In this document: one piece after another, positions 43,684-52,896 of the stretch
How the letters are laid out: every line of letters begins with the position of its first letter
How positions within the stretch are numbered: the stretch's first letter is position 1
Origin: Streptomyces sp. AC558_RSS880
Lineage (GTDB): Bacteria; Actinomycetota; Actinomycetes; Streptomycetales; Streptomycetaceae
NCBI RefSeq assembly: GCF_019049255.1
Contig: NZ_JAGMUJ010000013.1
Location: 17,432-81,431 of the forward strand
Direction of reading: 5' to 3'
Length of the DNA: 64,000 nucleotides
The notes under the pieces: model-generated
What the model was told of the DNA's origin: nothing
Databases searched by the model: none
Seen by the model: only the letters and a program-made list of their open reading frames with translations
Translations under genes and position numbers: made by a program

Positions 43684-44868
43684 CTAGAGGATCACGTGGG
43701 GCAGGAAGCGGGCGTACTCGTCCGTCACCAGCCCCGAGGACTCGCGGATGCCCAGCCCCGCCGACTCGTTCTCCACCACCCAGGTGCCGAGGACGACATG
43801 GTTGCCGTCGAAGGTGGGGAGCGGGGCCAGCTGCTGGTAGCAGCAGGGTTCGTCGCGGAGCACGGGGTCGGAGCCGGGCTCGTGGAGGGACACGCCGGCG
43901 CCCTCGCGGCCGAGCAGGGGCTTGGCGACCCAGCCGGTGGTGTCGGCCAGTTCCCGCGGGCCGTCCAGGTAGGCGGGCAGGAGGTTGGGGTGACCGGGGT
44001 ACAGCTCCCACAGGATCGCCAGCAGGGCCTTGTTGCTCAGCAGCATCTTCCAGGCGGGTTCGATCCACAGGGTGGAGCCGGTGCCGCCGCCGTTGTCGAG
44101 CGTGGCGAGAACATGGTCGGCGAAGCGGTCGGTGGTGAGCCACTCCCAGGGGTACAGCTTGAAGATGCTGCGGATGAACCGGAGGCCGTTGTCGACGAAG
44201 CGGCCGGAGAGGCGGTCCCAGCCGATCTCCTCCATGGAGATCCAGTCGGTGTCGAGGCCGGCCTGTTCGGCGGTCTCCTTGAGATAGGCGACGGTCATGA
44301 GGTCCTCGCCGTACTCGTCGGCGGAGGAGTGGGCGAAGTACAGGGGGCTGCCCGGCGGGAGGAGGGCGGCCTGTTTCCTCCAGGCGTCGACGAGGCGTTC
44401 GTGGAGGGAGTTCCACTGGTCGGCGCCGGGGAAGCGCTCCTCCATCCAGAACCACTGGGGGGAGGCGGCCTCCACGAGGGAGGTCGGGGTGTCGGCGTTG
44501 TACTCCAGCAGTTTCGCCGGGCCGGTGCCGTCGTAGCGCAGGTCGAAACGGCCGTAGACGGAGGGGAGTTCGGCACGCCGGCGCCAGGCCTCGGCGACCA
44601 CGCGGGCGATGCGCGGGTCGGTGATGCCGAGGTCGGCGAAGCGGTCGGCGGTGACGATGTGCTCGGCGGCGGCGAGGCACATGCCGTGCAGTTCCTCGAC
44701 GACCTCCTCCAGCGCCTCGACCTCGCCCAGGCTGAAGACGTAGTAGGCGCTCTCGTCCCAGTAGGGGCGCAGGGAGCCGTCCGGGTAGCGGGTGAGCGGA
44801 TAGATGAGCCCCTGCTCCTCGACGGTCTCCTGCCAGCCGGGGCGCGGCTCGGTCGTACGCCGTTCCAT
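43684..44868 (-). CDS. YgiC-like glutathionylspermidine synthase-family ATP-grasp protein
   Basis: 394 residues from ATG 44868. Motifs of the GSP-synthase C-terminal family are clear: LRPYWDESAYYVFSLGEVEALEEV, FDLRYDGTGPAKLLEYNADTPTSLVEAASPQWFWM, and the ATP-grasp elements PAWKMLLSNKALLAILWELYPGHPNLLPAY, WVAKPLLGREGAGVSL and the acidic/Asn set TWVVENESAGLGIRESSGLVTDE. It lacks the amidase domain of full-length GspS, as do E. coli YgiC and YjfC. The substrate is unknown. It is 7 bp downstream of the lipoprotein gene that resembles YgiB. Confidence 0.88.
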   Translation of the reverse strand: MERRTTEPRPGWQETVEEQGLIYPLTRYPDGSLRPYWDESAYYVFSLGEVEALEEVVEELHGMCLAAAEHIVTADRFADLGITDPRIARVVAEAWRRRAELPSVYGRFDLRYDGTGPAKLLEYNADTPTSLVEAASPQWFWMEERFPGADQWNSLHERLVDAWRKQAALLPPGSPLYFAHSSADEYGEDLMTVAYLKETAEQAGLDTDWISMEEIGWDRLSGRFVDNGLRFIRSIFKLYPWEWLTTDRFADHVLATLDNGGGTGSTLWIEPAWKMLLSNKALLAILWELYPGHPNLLPAYLDGPRELADTTGWVAKPLLGREGAGVSLHEPGSDPVLRDEPCCYQQLAPLPTFDGNHVVLGTWVVENESAGLGIRESSGLVTDEYARFLPHVIL

Positions 44869-44875
44869 GACCCGC

Positions 44876-45226
44876 TCAGCCGCCGCTGCTGCCGGAGCCC
44901 GAGCAGCCGAAGCCGCCGCGGTCGACGGCCTCGCTGCGGCTGAAGGTGCCGTAGTCGGCGTAGCCGTTGCTGACGTCGGCGTCGTAGTACCAGTCGGCGT
45001 TGGCGCGGGACTTGCCGCCCTTGCCGCGGGAGCCCGAGGAGGTCGTCCCGGAGGACGTGCAGTTCTTGTCGGCGACGATCTTGTAGCCGTTGATGTAGTC
45101 GTAGCTGTCCCGGTCCACGCACCGCCGGTCCGGATCCGACCCGCACGAGGTCAGCGCCGCCGCGAGGACACCCATCCCCCCGAGCACCACCGTGCTGGAC
45201 CGCAACCGCCGCCGTGACTCCGCCAT
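44876..45226 (-). CDS. YgiB-like (DUF1190-type) small lipoprotein
   Basis: 116 residues from ATG 45226, with GGGGGAGT upstream. The signal peptide ends in a lipobox: VLGGMGVLAAALTSCGSDP, giving lipid attachment at Cys. The mature part is short, Tyr/Ser/Gly-rich, with DYINGYKIVADKNC and a C-terminal RGGFGCSGSGSSGG, recalling the RGGFG end of E. coli YgiB. YgiB/YgiC pairs are encoded together in E. coli, and here the ATP-grasp gene follows after 7 bp, so the pair is likely conserved in function. Assignment of the lipoprotein by similarity is tentative. Confidence 0.65.
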   Translation of the reverse strand: MAESRRRLRSSTVVLGGMGVLAAALTSCGSDPDRRCVDRDSYDYINGYKIVADKNCTSSGTTSSGSRGKGGKSRANADWYYDADVSNGYADYGTFSRSEAVDRGGFGCSGSGSSGG

Positions 45227-45638
45227 GCCCTTCACTCCCCCTCGCACTCCCCCGGGTCACCTTCCCCGGCTCGCGGCGGACAGCCTAGAGACCGCCCGGC
45301 GGGCGCGCGCAGGGGCCCCCGCTCCCGCCCCTCTCCCCGCCGCCTTTTCGCCCTCTTTGGCATGCATGGGCCGGTTCCGTGGCTCGTGGTGCGCCCCCGC
45401 GTGACCTCCACCTGTCCGCTTCCTCCCCGGGACTCGTGCCGACGTCGGCGTTCCCGGCGAGGACGGCGCCGCAGCCGGTACCGGCCCATCCGCCTGCTCC
45501 CTTCGGTCGCCGCGTCCAGGGCCGGTGCCGGAGCGAGAAGTGCGGCCAGGACCGCCTGGGACACGGCGGCCACCGCGGACCGCCCCACCAGAGTCCGTGG
45601 CCGATCGCCGCCGACGGCACCCGCACGCGTCCGGTGCG
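45227..45638. other. Intergenic stretch with no supportable gene
   Basis: About 412 bp between the YgiB-like lipoprotein start and the MocR-type gene stop. Several short open frames exist on both strands, but their amino-acid composition (Arg/Gly/Pro-rich) and lack of ribosome sites fit random high-GC frames. A TAGGCT-like -10 box at about 45285 on the minus strand could drive the lipoprotein gene. Confidence 0.45.
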
Positions 45639-47024
45639 TCAGGGCAGCGCCCGGCACAGGGCGTCCAGGGTGCTCGCCCAGGCGTGGTCCGGTGGGGTGG
45701 CGTAGCCGACCACCAGGGCGTCGCCCGCCGCGGTGCCGGTGGCGGGGTGGCGGAAGCGGGAGAGGCCGTGGACGGCGAGGTTCTGCCAGGTGGCGGCCTG
45801 GACCACGGACCGCTCGGTGCCGGGCGGGAGTCGCAGGACGGCGTGCAGGCCGGCCGCGATGCCGGTGATCCGGACGTCGGGGACCCGGGTGGCGAGGGAC
45901 TCGACCAGGGAGTCGCGGCGGCGGCGGTAGCGCAGGCGGGCGGCGCGGACGTGGCGGTCGTAGGCGCCGGAGGTGAGGAACTCGGCGAGGGTGAGCTGTT
46001 CGAGGACGCTCACGGAGCGGCCGCCGCCGTGGGCGACGACGTCCGGGAGCAGAGACGGGGGCAGGACCATCCAGCCGAGGCGGAGGCCGGGGGCGAGGGA
46101 CTTGCTGGCCGTGCCGAGGTAGACCACGTGGTCGGGGTCGAGGTTCTGGAGCGCGCCGACGGCCTGGCGGTCGTAGCGGAACTCGCCGTCGTAGTCGTCC
46201 TCCAGGATCAGTCCGCCGGTGCGGCGCGCCCAGTCGACCACGGCGGCCCGGCGCTCGGGGCGCAGGGCGCCGCCCAGCGGGAACTGGTGGGCCGGGCTGA
46301 GCAGGACCGCGTCGGCGGCGCCCGGGTCCTGTGCGCGGGTGCCGAGGGAGTCGAAGGGGAGCGGGACGGTGGTCAGGCCGGCGCGGGCGGCCAGGTCCCA
46401 GTGGGCGTCCAGTCCGTAGGACTCCACGGCGAGGGTGCGGGCGCCGCGGGCGCGCAGGACCTCGCAGAGGAGGTGGAGGCCGTGGGCGAAACCGGAGCAG
46501 ACGACGATCCGTTCGGGATCGGTGCGTACGCCGCGCACCCGGGCGAGGTAGTCCGCGAGGGCCGTGCGCAGTTCGGGCCGGCCGCGCGGGTCGCCGTAGC
46601 CGAGGGCGTCGTGCGGGGCGGCGGCGAGGGCGCGGCGGGTGGCCTTGAGCCATTCGGCGCGGGGGAAGGAGGAGAGGTCGGGGGTGCCCGGGACGAGGTC
46701 GTACGGAAGCCGGCCGGGGGCCCGGCGCGGGGACGGCCGGCGGGTCGGCGGGGTGGGCACCGCGCGGTCGGCGACGCGGGTGCCGGAGCCCTGCCGGGCC
46801 GTGAGCCAGCCCTCGGCGATCAGGTCGGCGTAGGCGTCGGCGACGGTGTTGCGGGCGATGCCCAGGTCGGCGGCGAGGGAGCGGGAGGAGGGCAGCCGGG
46901 TGCCGGGGGTGAGCCGGCCGGTGCGGACGGCCTCGCGCAGGGCGTCGGTCAGGCCGCGGCGCAGGCCGGGACCGGTCGGTTCGAGGTGCAGGTCGATGCC
47001 GAAAGTGGCCCAGCGTTCCGCCAT
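45639..47024 (-). CDS. MocR-type regulator (GntR HTH fused to PLP-aminotransferase domain)
   Basis: 461 residues. The N-terminal GntR winged helix is LREAVRTGRLTPGTRLPSSRSLAADLGIARNTVADAYADLIAEGWLTARQGSGTRV. The C-terminal fold-type I aminotransferase domain includes the substrate/PLP-region ILEDDYDGEFRYDRQ and the PLP-Lys in YLGTASKSLAPGLRLGW. MocR proteins bind PLP, or PLP with an effector, and usually control a divergent gene. Here the start codons are 46 bp apart from the AhpD-like gene at 47071, which is therefore the likely target. Other MocR members control vitamin B6 or amino-acid genes, so the AhpD-like target would be less usual. Confidence 0.9.
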   Translation of the reverse strand: MAERWATFGIDLHLEPTGPGLRRGLTDALREAVRTGRLTPGTRLPSSRSLAADLGIARNTVADAYADLIAEGWLTARQGSGTRVADRAVPTPPTRRPSPRRAPGRLPYDLVPGTPDLSSFPRAEWLKATRRALAAAPHDALGYGDPRGRPELRTALADYLARVRGVRTDPERIVVCSGFAHGLHLLCEVLRARGARTLAVESYGLDAHWDLAARAGLTTVPLPFDSLGTRAQDPGAADAVLLSPAHQFPLGGALRPERRAAVVDWARRTGGLILEDDYDGEFRYDRQAVGALQNLDPDHVVYLGTASKSLAPGLRLGWMVLPPSLLPDVVAHGGGRSVSVLEQLTLAEFLTSGAYDRHVRAARLRYRRRRDSLVESLATRVPDVRITGIAAGLHAVLRLPPGTERSVVQAATWQNLAVHGLSRFRHPATGTAAGDALVVGYATPPDHAWASTLDALCRALP

Positions 47025-47070
47025 GGAAGTGGACCATACTCCTGGGCTGCCTCGCTCCTAGGGTCGAGGC

Positions 47071-47571
47071 ATGACGAACACCGAGACGACCACGACGTAC
47101 GCCGCCGAGCTGCCCGTCCGACTGGAGTGGGCCCGGCACGCCCCCGAGGTGTACAAGGCGATGATCCGGCTGGACTCCGCCGCCAAGAAGGGCCTCGACG
47201 CCAAGCTGTACGAGCTGGTGAAGATCCGCGCCTCGCAGCTCAACCACTGTGCCTTCTGCCTGGACATGCACACCAAGGACGCGCTCGCGGCGGGCGAGAG
47301 CGTCGAGCGGATCATCCAGCTCGGCGCGTGGGAGGAGTCGCGGCACTTCTACACGGAGAAGGAGCTCGCGGCGCTCGAGCTGACCGAGGCCGTCACCGTG
47401 CTGACGGACGGCTTCGTGCCGGACGAGGTGTACGAGCGGGCCGCCAAGCAGTTCGATGAGCCGGAGCTGGCGCAGCTGATCGCCGCGATCACGGTGATCA
47501 ACGCGTGGAACCGGTTCGGGGTGACCTGCCGGATGACCCCGGGCCACTACACGCCGGGGCAGTACGCGTGA
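47071..47571 (+). CDS. AhpD-like carboxymuconolactone decarboxylase-family protein (first of a tandem pair)
   Basis: 166 residues. The CMD/AhpD core is visible: LYELVKIRASQLNHCAFCLDMHTKDAL, with the CxxC pair and the following His three residues after the second Cys, as in AhpD-like peroxidases, then LELTEAVTVLTDGFVPDEVYERAAKQFDEPELAQLIAAITVINAWNRFGVTCR. Such proteins act as alkylhydroperoxidase-type oxidoreductases or sense hydroperoxides; the substrate here is unknown. It is divergent from the MocR gene and overlaps the second paralogue by 4 bases. Confidence 0.9.
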   Translation: MTNTETTTTYAAELPVRLEWARHAPEVYKAMIRLDSAAKKGLDAKLYELVKIRASQLNHCAFCLDMHTKDALAAGESVERIIQLGAWEESRHFYTEKELAALELTEAVTVLTDGFVPDEVYERAAKQFDEPELAQLIAAITVINAWNRFGVTCRMTPGHYTPGQYA

Positions 47572-48020
47572 CGGCTCGTACGACCCGGCTCGACGCCGGT
47601 GTCCGCAGCGCGCTGCGGGCGGTGAGCGCCGCCGCCAAGGAGGGCCTCGGCGATCCCGGGCTGGCCGAGCTGGTCCAGATCCGTGCCTCGCAGCTCAACC
47701 ACTGCGCGTTCTGCCTCGACCTGCACCTCGCCCTCGCCCGCAAGGGCGGGGCGGTGCGCGAGACGCAGCTCGATCTGCTGGACGCCTGGGAGGAGGCCGG
47801 GGACGACGTCTTCGACGCGCGGGAGCGGGCCGCGCTGGCGCTGACCGAGGCGGTCACGGTGCTGACCGAGGGGTTCGTGCCCGACGAGGTGTACGAACGG
47901 GCGGCCGGGCACTTCGACGCCGCCCGGCTCGCCCACCTCGTCGCGTTGATCACCGCCGTCAACGGCTGGAACCGGCTGATGGTCGCCCGCCGGATCCCGC
48001 CGGGCTCCACCGAGTGGTGA
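47568..48020 (+). CDS. AhpD-like carboxymuconolactone decarboxylase-family protein (second of a tandem pair)
   Basis: 150 residues from GTG 47568, overlapping the stop of the first copy (GTGA). It keeps the same key block, LVQIRASQLNHCAFCLDLHLALARKGG, and the C-terminal motif VLTEGFVPDEVYERAAGHFDAARLAHLVALITAVNGWNR. The two paralogues share about half their residues in the core, so this is an old tandem duplication; the pair may form a heteromer. Co-regulation by the divergent MocR is likely. Confidence 0.88.
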   Translation: MTARTTRLDAGVRSALRAVSAAAKEGLGDPGLAELVQIRASQLNHCAFCLDLHLALARKGGAVRETQLDLLDAWEEAGDDVFDARERAALALTEAVTVLTEGFVPDEVYERAAGHFDAARLAHLVALITAVNGWNRLMVARRIPPGSTEW

Positions 48021-48141
48021 ACTCCGGTCACCGGTGCGTGCGCGGTCCACGGCCGGAAGTGCTCCGGGGCACGGAGCACGGGGGCGCAGCGGAACAACGC
48101 GACGGAACGAAAGGCCCGGGTGCGGCCGGGAAGCCCTCGGG

Positions 48142-49164
48142 TCAGCCCTGCTCGCAGGTGGTGGCCGGGGGGCAGAAGTGCGCGACGGCGGTCAGCGCCA
48201 GGCCCAGTTCGGGATCGATGCCGTCGGTGGGCGGGCCGTACGCGGCGATCGCGTACGTCTTGCCGTCGCCCGGAGCGCGGAAGCGCACGTCCTGGACGTG
48301 CCAGCTGCCGACGTCCGGTTCGCCCCGCAGGGAGTCGGCCCGGTACTCCAGCCGCAGCCCGGAGACGCCGGCCTCGTCGACCGGTTCCAGGGAGACCTTC
48401 TCGAAACCTTCGGCCTTCGGCGTGCTGTCGGACAGGAACAGGTCGAAGGACTCCTCGGGGGAGGACTCCGCGACCTCGTACACCTGGAGGCGGCGGTACC
48501 CGTCGGCGCTGCGGTAGTTGACGACGTCCATGCCGTGCTGGGAGGCCACCGCCTCGCGCGTCCAGCCCAGCGGGCGGGCGATGGTGAAGCCCTCGGTGTC
48601 GGTGTGGAGTTCGTAGTCGGCGGGGAGTCCGGACGCCTGGCCGGAGGGGGAGCCGGTGACGCCGTCGGTGGGTTCGACGGCGGCCGTGCCGACGTCCGAC
48701 GGGCCGGGGGTCACGTCGGACGTCGGCGTCGGGCCGGAGGTGGCCGCGTGGTCGTCGCGGGAGCCGGGCCCGCCGTCCGTCGCGTCGTCGTCGACGACCA
48801 GCGTCAGCAGCAGCGCCGCGGCGACCCCGGCCGCGGCGGCCCCGCCCACCACGCCCCACAGGAGCCGCCGGCCGGGGCCCCGACCGGCGGGCGGTGCCGG
48901 CTCGGCGGGCGGCCAGGCCACGCCGTGCGGCGGTTCGGGGCTGGACCAGGCTCCGTGGCCCGCGTCGGGCCCCGGTATGCCGCCCGCCGGTACGGTGCCC
49001 GTCGGCACGTCGTCCGGCGCGTCCGGAGCGCTCGCCGGGGCGTCCGGCCCGGGCGGCAGGAACTCCGGGCGCGGCGGGGGCGGCGGGGTGACCGGTGCGG
49101 CGCCGTCGCCGCCGTCCTCCCAGCGCTGGGCGTCCTCGTTCCAGTACCGCTGTCCCCCGCTCAT
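48142..49164 (-). CDS. Membrane-anchored hypothetical protein with Pro-rich cytoplasmic region and C-terminal domain
   Basis: 340 residues. The N-terminal 115 residues are Pro/Gly/Ala-rich (starting MSGGQRYWNEDAQRWEDGG), then a single helix (LLWGVVGGAAAAGVAAALLLTLVV). A Thr/Ser/Pro linker leads to a globular extracytoplasmic domain (residues about 205-335) with FTIARPLGWTREAVAS, DVVNYRSADGYRRLQVYEVAESSPEESFDLFLS and VSGLRLEYRADSLRGEP, ending AHFCPPATTCEQG with two Cys. The FxIxxPxGW pattern recalls small beta-domain lipoproteins of actinobacteria. It lies 10 bp after the short motif-sharing gene and may belong to the same operon. Confidence 0.72.
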   Translation of the reverse strand: MSGGQRYWNEDAQRWEDGGDGAAPVTPPPPPRPEFLPPGPDAPASAPDAPDDVPTGTVPAGGIPGPDAGHGAWSSPEPPHGVAWPPAEPAPPAGRGPGRRLLWGVVGGAAAAGVAAALLLTLVVDDDATDGGPGSRDDHAATSGPTPTSDVTPGPSDVGTAAVEPTDGVTGSPSGQASGLPADYELHTDTEGFTIARPLGWTREAVASQHGMDVVNYRSADGYRRLQVYEVAESSPEESFDLFLSDSTPKAEGFEKVSLEPVDEAGVSGLRLEYRADSLRGEPDVGSWHVQDVRFRAPGDGKTYAIAAYGPPTDGIDPELGLALTAVAHFCPPATTCEQG

Positions 49165-49174
49165 CGCGTCCCTC

Positions 49175-49528
49175 TCACATTCCCAGCAGGCCGGCGACGG
49201 CTCCCGCCGACGCGAACAGCGTCACGATGTTCTGGGCGTCCGTGAGCACCTCGCGCAGCCGCCGGAGGCGGCCCTCACCGGCCGTTCCGGTCCGGGTGAT
49301 CTCCTCCTCGGTCTCGGCGAGGGTCTCGTCCAGCCGCGCGGCCTGCTCGTTCTCCCGCAGCCGGGCCAGGTCACCGCGGAGTTCCCGCACGGCCGCCAGC
49401 AGTTGCTCGGCGGACTCGTCACGCGCCGCGGGGGCGCTGTTGCGGGTCTCGGCGCGCGCGTGGTCGCCGAAGGCGAAGGAGGAGTTGTCGGCGCGGCCGA
49501 TGCTGACGTTCGGCTCGTTGGGTGCCAT
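49175..49528 (-). CDS. Small protein with N-terminal motif shared with the neighbouring membrane protein (117 aa)
   Basis: ATG 49528 lies 2 bp after the stop of the preceding gene (coupled). Residues 10-28 read IGRADNSSFAFGDHARAET, identical to a stretch near the C-terminus of the upstream-encoded membrane protein. The rest is a long helical segment (ESAEQLLAAVRELRGDLARLRENEQAARLDETLAETEEEITR) likely to form a coiled coil, then a hydrophobic end (ILFASAGAVAGLLGM region) that could be a membrane tail. The layout is a short motif at one protein's end repeated at the other's, as in bacterial amyloid-signalling or homotypic-interaction pairs. Function unknown. Confidence 0.75.
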   Translation of the reverse strand: MAPNEPNVSIGRADNSSFAFGDHARAETRNSAPAARDESAEQLLAAVRELRGDLARLRENEQAARLDETLAETEEEITRTGTAGEGRLRRLREVLTDAQNIVTLFASAGAVAGLLGM

Positions 49529-49627
49529 CGCTAGTCGGATCCCTTCTGCGGCTGGGAGCCGCCGGTCGTGGTCTCGGCGCGCGCGTGGTCACCGAAGGCG
49601 AACGAGGAGTTGTCGGCGCGGCCGATG
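49445..49627. repeat. 58-bp near-identical direct repeat encoding the shared motif
   Basis: Copies lie at 49445-49502 (small gene) and 49570-49627 (membrane protein gene). They differ at two positions, both synonymous (Gly and Ser codons). Identity drops outside these 58 bp, apart from a few Gly/Thr residues. This fits either recent gene conversion or strong selection on the peptide. Confidence 0.85.
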
Positions 49628-51252
49628 TGCACCGCGCCGTTGCTGATGTTGACGATCTTCTGCACGAACTCGCCGGTCTCGTAGCCGGCCTCGGCCAGGG
49701 CCAGCCGCACCCCGCGCCCGATGCGGTCCTGGACGCTCCTGAGGTACCGGGCGACGTCCATCTCCTGGAAGGTGGACCCGGAGGGCGCCGAGGCCAGTTC
49801 CCGCACCGAGAGGGCCGGACCGTCGGGCAGCGCGTGCGCGTGTCCGCCGGTCAGCAGCCGCCACATGTACACCGCGCCCCGGCCGAGTGTCACCAGCGAG
49901 CGGCCCGCGGAGCCGGGCACCAGGACGGCGGCGCCGGCGATCCGGCCGACCGGGCTGTCGTGGAGGAACCGGTGCGAGGTGCGGTCGGCGTCCTTGAAGT
50001 CCGCGCGGACCGGCGTCAGCACGTGCGGGGCGATCTCCAGCATGAGCATCCGGCCCTGCGTGTGGACGCGCACGAAGACCGTGACGACCAGTTCCTCCTC
50101 CCAGCCGCCGACGCGGACGCGCAGGAAGTGCCGGCGCTTCTCGCCGCCCTCCTCGACGGCCCGCCCCCGGTGCTGCTCGAACTCCGCCGGGCCGTAGGGC
50201 GCCTGGTCACGGCTGAGGAGCCCTTCGACGGGCAGGAACACGCACTCGTCGATCTCCAGGCGGCGCAGCCGGTCCCGCACCCCGGGGCCCGCGTACTCGG
50301 CGGGCACGCGCAGCTGCTCCAGCAGCGGCCGGATCCGGTCGAGGATCGCGCGGTTGCTGAGCGGCTGCTGCTTCTTCTCCTCGTCCGGCCGCAGTTCCAC
50401 GGCGAGCACCCAGGTGTCGTACGCCGCGCCCGCCCCGCAGAACGGCCGCGCCTCGTGGTACATGACCAGCGGCGTGTGCTGTTCCAGCCGGATGCGGTGC
50501 ATCAGCCGCCGGAACCGCTGCCCGTCGGCCTGCTCGGCGGGGTCGCCGGCGGCGTCCGGGAAACGCCGCGGGGACAGTTCGGCGGCGAGGGCGCGGGCGA
50601 ACTGGTTGCGCTGGGCCGCCGTGCACAGGCCGATGCAGACGAGCACACCGATCCCGAGCCAGGCCTGCCACGGTTCGGCCAGGGTCGCGAAGGTGTCGGC
50701 GAGCGGTCCCAGCACGTCGTCTCCGCCGGAGTCGTACGAGGACCCGTACCCGGAGTCGTCGTCCGTGCCGCCGCCGAAGGCGACCGTCCCCAGCGTCAGC
50801 AGGGCGAACCCGGTGAGCACACGGCCGGTCCAGCGCGCCAGGAACGCGGCGAGCCAGCGGTACCAGGGCGGCTGCGCGGCCCGCCCGCGGAGCAGGGGCG
50901 CGGCGGCGAGCAACAGGCTGGGCCACAGGAACAAGGCGAGCAACCCACCGCTGAGCGGTCCGCCCACCACCCACAGCCCGAGGACGGCCGCCGCCCACAG
51001 CAGTTCGTGGCGCCGGGCGCGCAGCGCGTGCGCGAGGACGCGGGCGGCGTCGAAGCCGAGCGAGGGCGCGACGACGCGCTGCTCGTTGAGGTAGAGCTGT
51101 TCGATGACCTGGTCGCGGTAGCCGGAGTCCAGGTAGACGCCCGCGCACAGCAGGCGGGACGCCTCGCTGGCGTGCGGTGGTGCGGGCGGCGGGTCGGACG
51201 GCGACGCCGCGCCGGTGTGCTGTGGCTGCTGCGGCACGTATGCGGTGCTCAC
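49531..51252 (-). CDS. Multi-pass membrane protein with C-terminal shared motif (573 aa)
   Basis: GTG 51252 with GGGGGA upstream; frame open to 51312 but that part is shadow. An N-terminal Gln/Pro-rich segment is followed by membrane helices near residues 75-120 (ELLWAAAVLGLWVVGG and GLLALFLWPSLLLAAAPLL), 130-160 (VLTGFALLTLGTVAFGG) and 190-215 (AWLGIGVLVCIGLCTAA). The large cytoplasmic part (about 230-545) has YDTWVLAVELRPDEEKKQQPLSNRAILDRIRPLLEQL and a beta-rich region (GWEEELVVTVFVRVHTQGRMLMLEIAPHVLTPV). The protein ends with NGAVHIGRADNSSFAFGDHARAE and a short tail. Two bases separate it from the small motif-sharing gene. No enzymatic motif recognised. Confidence 0.78.
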   Translation of the reverse strand: MSTAYVPQQPQHTGAASPSDPPPAPPHASEASRLLCAGVYLDSGYRDQVIEQLYLNEQRVVAPSLGFDAARVLAHALRARRHELLWAAAVLGLWVVGGPLSGGLLALFLWPSLLLAAAPLLRGRAAQPPWYRWLAAFLARWTGRVLTGFALLTLGTVAFGGGTDDDSGYGSSYDSGGDDVLGPLADTFATLAEPWQAWLGIGVLVCIGLCTAAQRNQFARALAAELSPRRFPDAAGDPAEQADGQRFRRLMHRIRLEQHTPLVMYHEARPFCGAGAAYDTWVLAVELRPDEEKKQQPLSNRAILDRIRPLLEQLRVPAEYAGPGVRDRLRRLEIDECVFLPVEGLLSRDQAPYGPAEFEQHRGRAVEEGGEKRRHFLRVRVGGWEEELVVTVFVRVHTQGRMLMLEIAPHVLTPVRADFKDADRTSHRFLHDSPVGRIAGAAVLVPGSAGRSLVTLGRGAVYMWRLLTGGHAHALPDGPALSVRELASAPSGSTFQEMDVARYLRSVQDRIGRGVRLALAEAGYETGEFVQKIVNISNGAVHIGRADNSSFAFGDHARAETTTGGSQPQKGSD

Positions 51253-51376
51253 GCGAATCCCCCGATACGCGAATCGACGCGACTGACACTCAAAGTGACG
51301 GGGGATCAGCATAGGGGAAGCGGACGTACCGGCGAACCGGATTGCCGGGTGAGGTCACGCACGGGGGCCGGGCACG

Positions 51377-51417
51377 CGCGGGGCCCCGCGCCGGACGAAC
51401 CGGCGCGGGGCCCCGCG
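51377..51417. terminator. Strong terminator downstream of mdh
   Basis: Perfect 18-bp GC-only stem (51377-51394 with 51400-51417) around a five-base acgaa loop, 17 bp from the mdh stop. It separates mdh from the start region of the convergently placed membrane gene's upstream sequence. Confidence 0.88.
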
Positions 51418-51433
51418 GGGAACTCGGTCCCGA

Positions 51434-52557
<1,124 letters not shown>

Positions 52558-52896
52558 GATCCAGCGGTCAGGCTATCGCGCATCCACGAGGGCGGACGGC
52601 CGGGCTCCCTGTGGCCCGCCCCACAGAGTGACGGCCTGGGTACGCGGATGGTCCGAACGGGCACAGGAAGGGCGGCCGTCCCGTCCGGGAGAGGTGGGGA
52701 CGGGGCGGCCGCCGTCGGGGACCGACCGTGCCGGACTCCCGTGGGGGTACTTTCCGCGTGCCCGTCTTTCGCCGCATCATGCGCGTCCCCACGTTTTCCC
52801 CACATGTATGAGCCCGTACGGACCCATACACGCGGCGGTGCCGGGCCAGGTGCGGGGACGCCCATGCGCGCGGCGGCCGGGCCCGGTGCGGGGACG
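52558..52896. other. Intergenic stretch upstream of mdh with no supportable gene
   Basis: About 340 bp between the mdh operators and the stop of the XRE-DUF2690 gene. It contains an AT-richer stretch (about 52780-52830, with cacgttttccccacatgtatgagcccg). No open frame has convincing coding character or ribosome site. Confidence 0.4.

Noticed and set aside
45227..45638. Hypothetical genes in the 412-bp spacer
   Set aside because: All candidate frames are Arg/Gly/Pro-rich and lack start signals; the one hydrophobic stretch is too short and unanchored.
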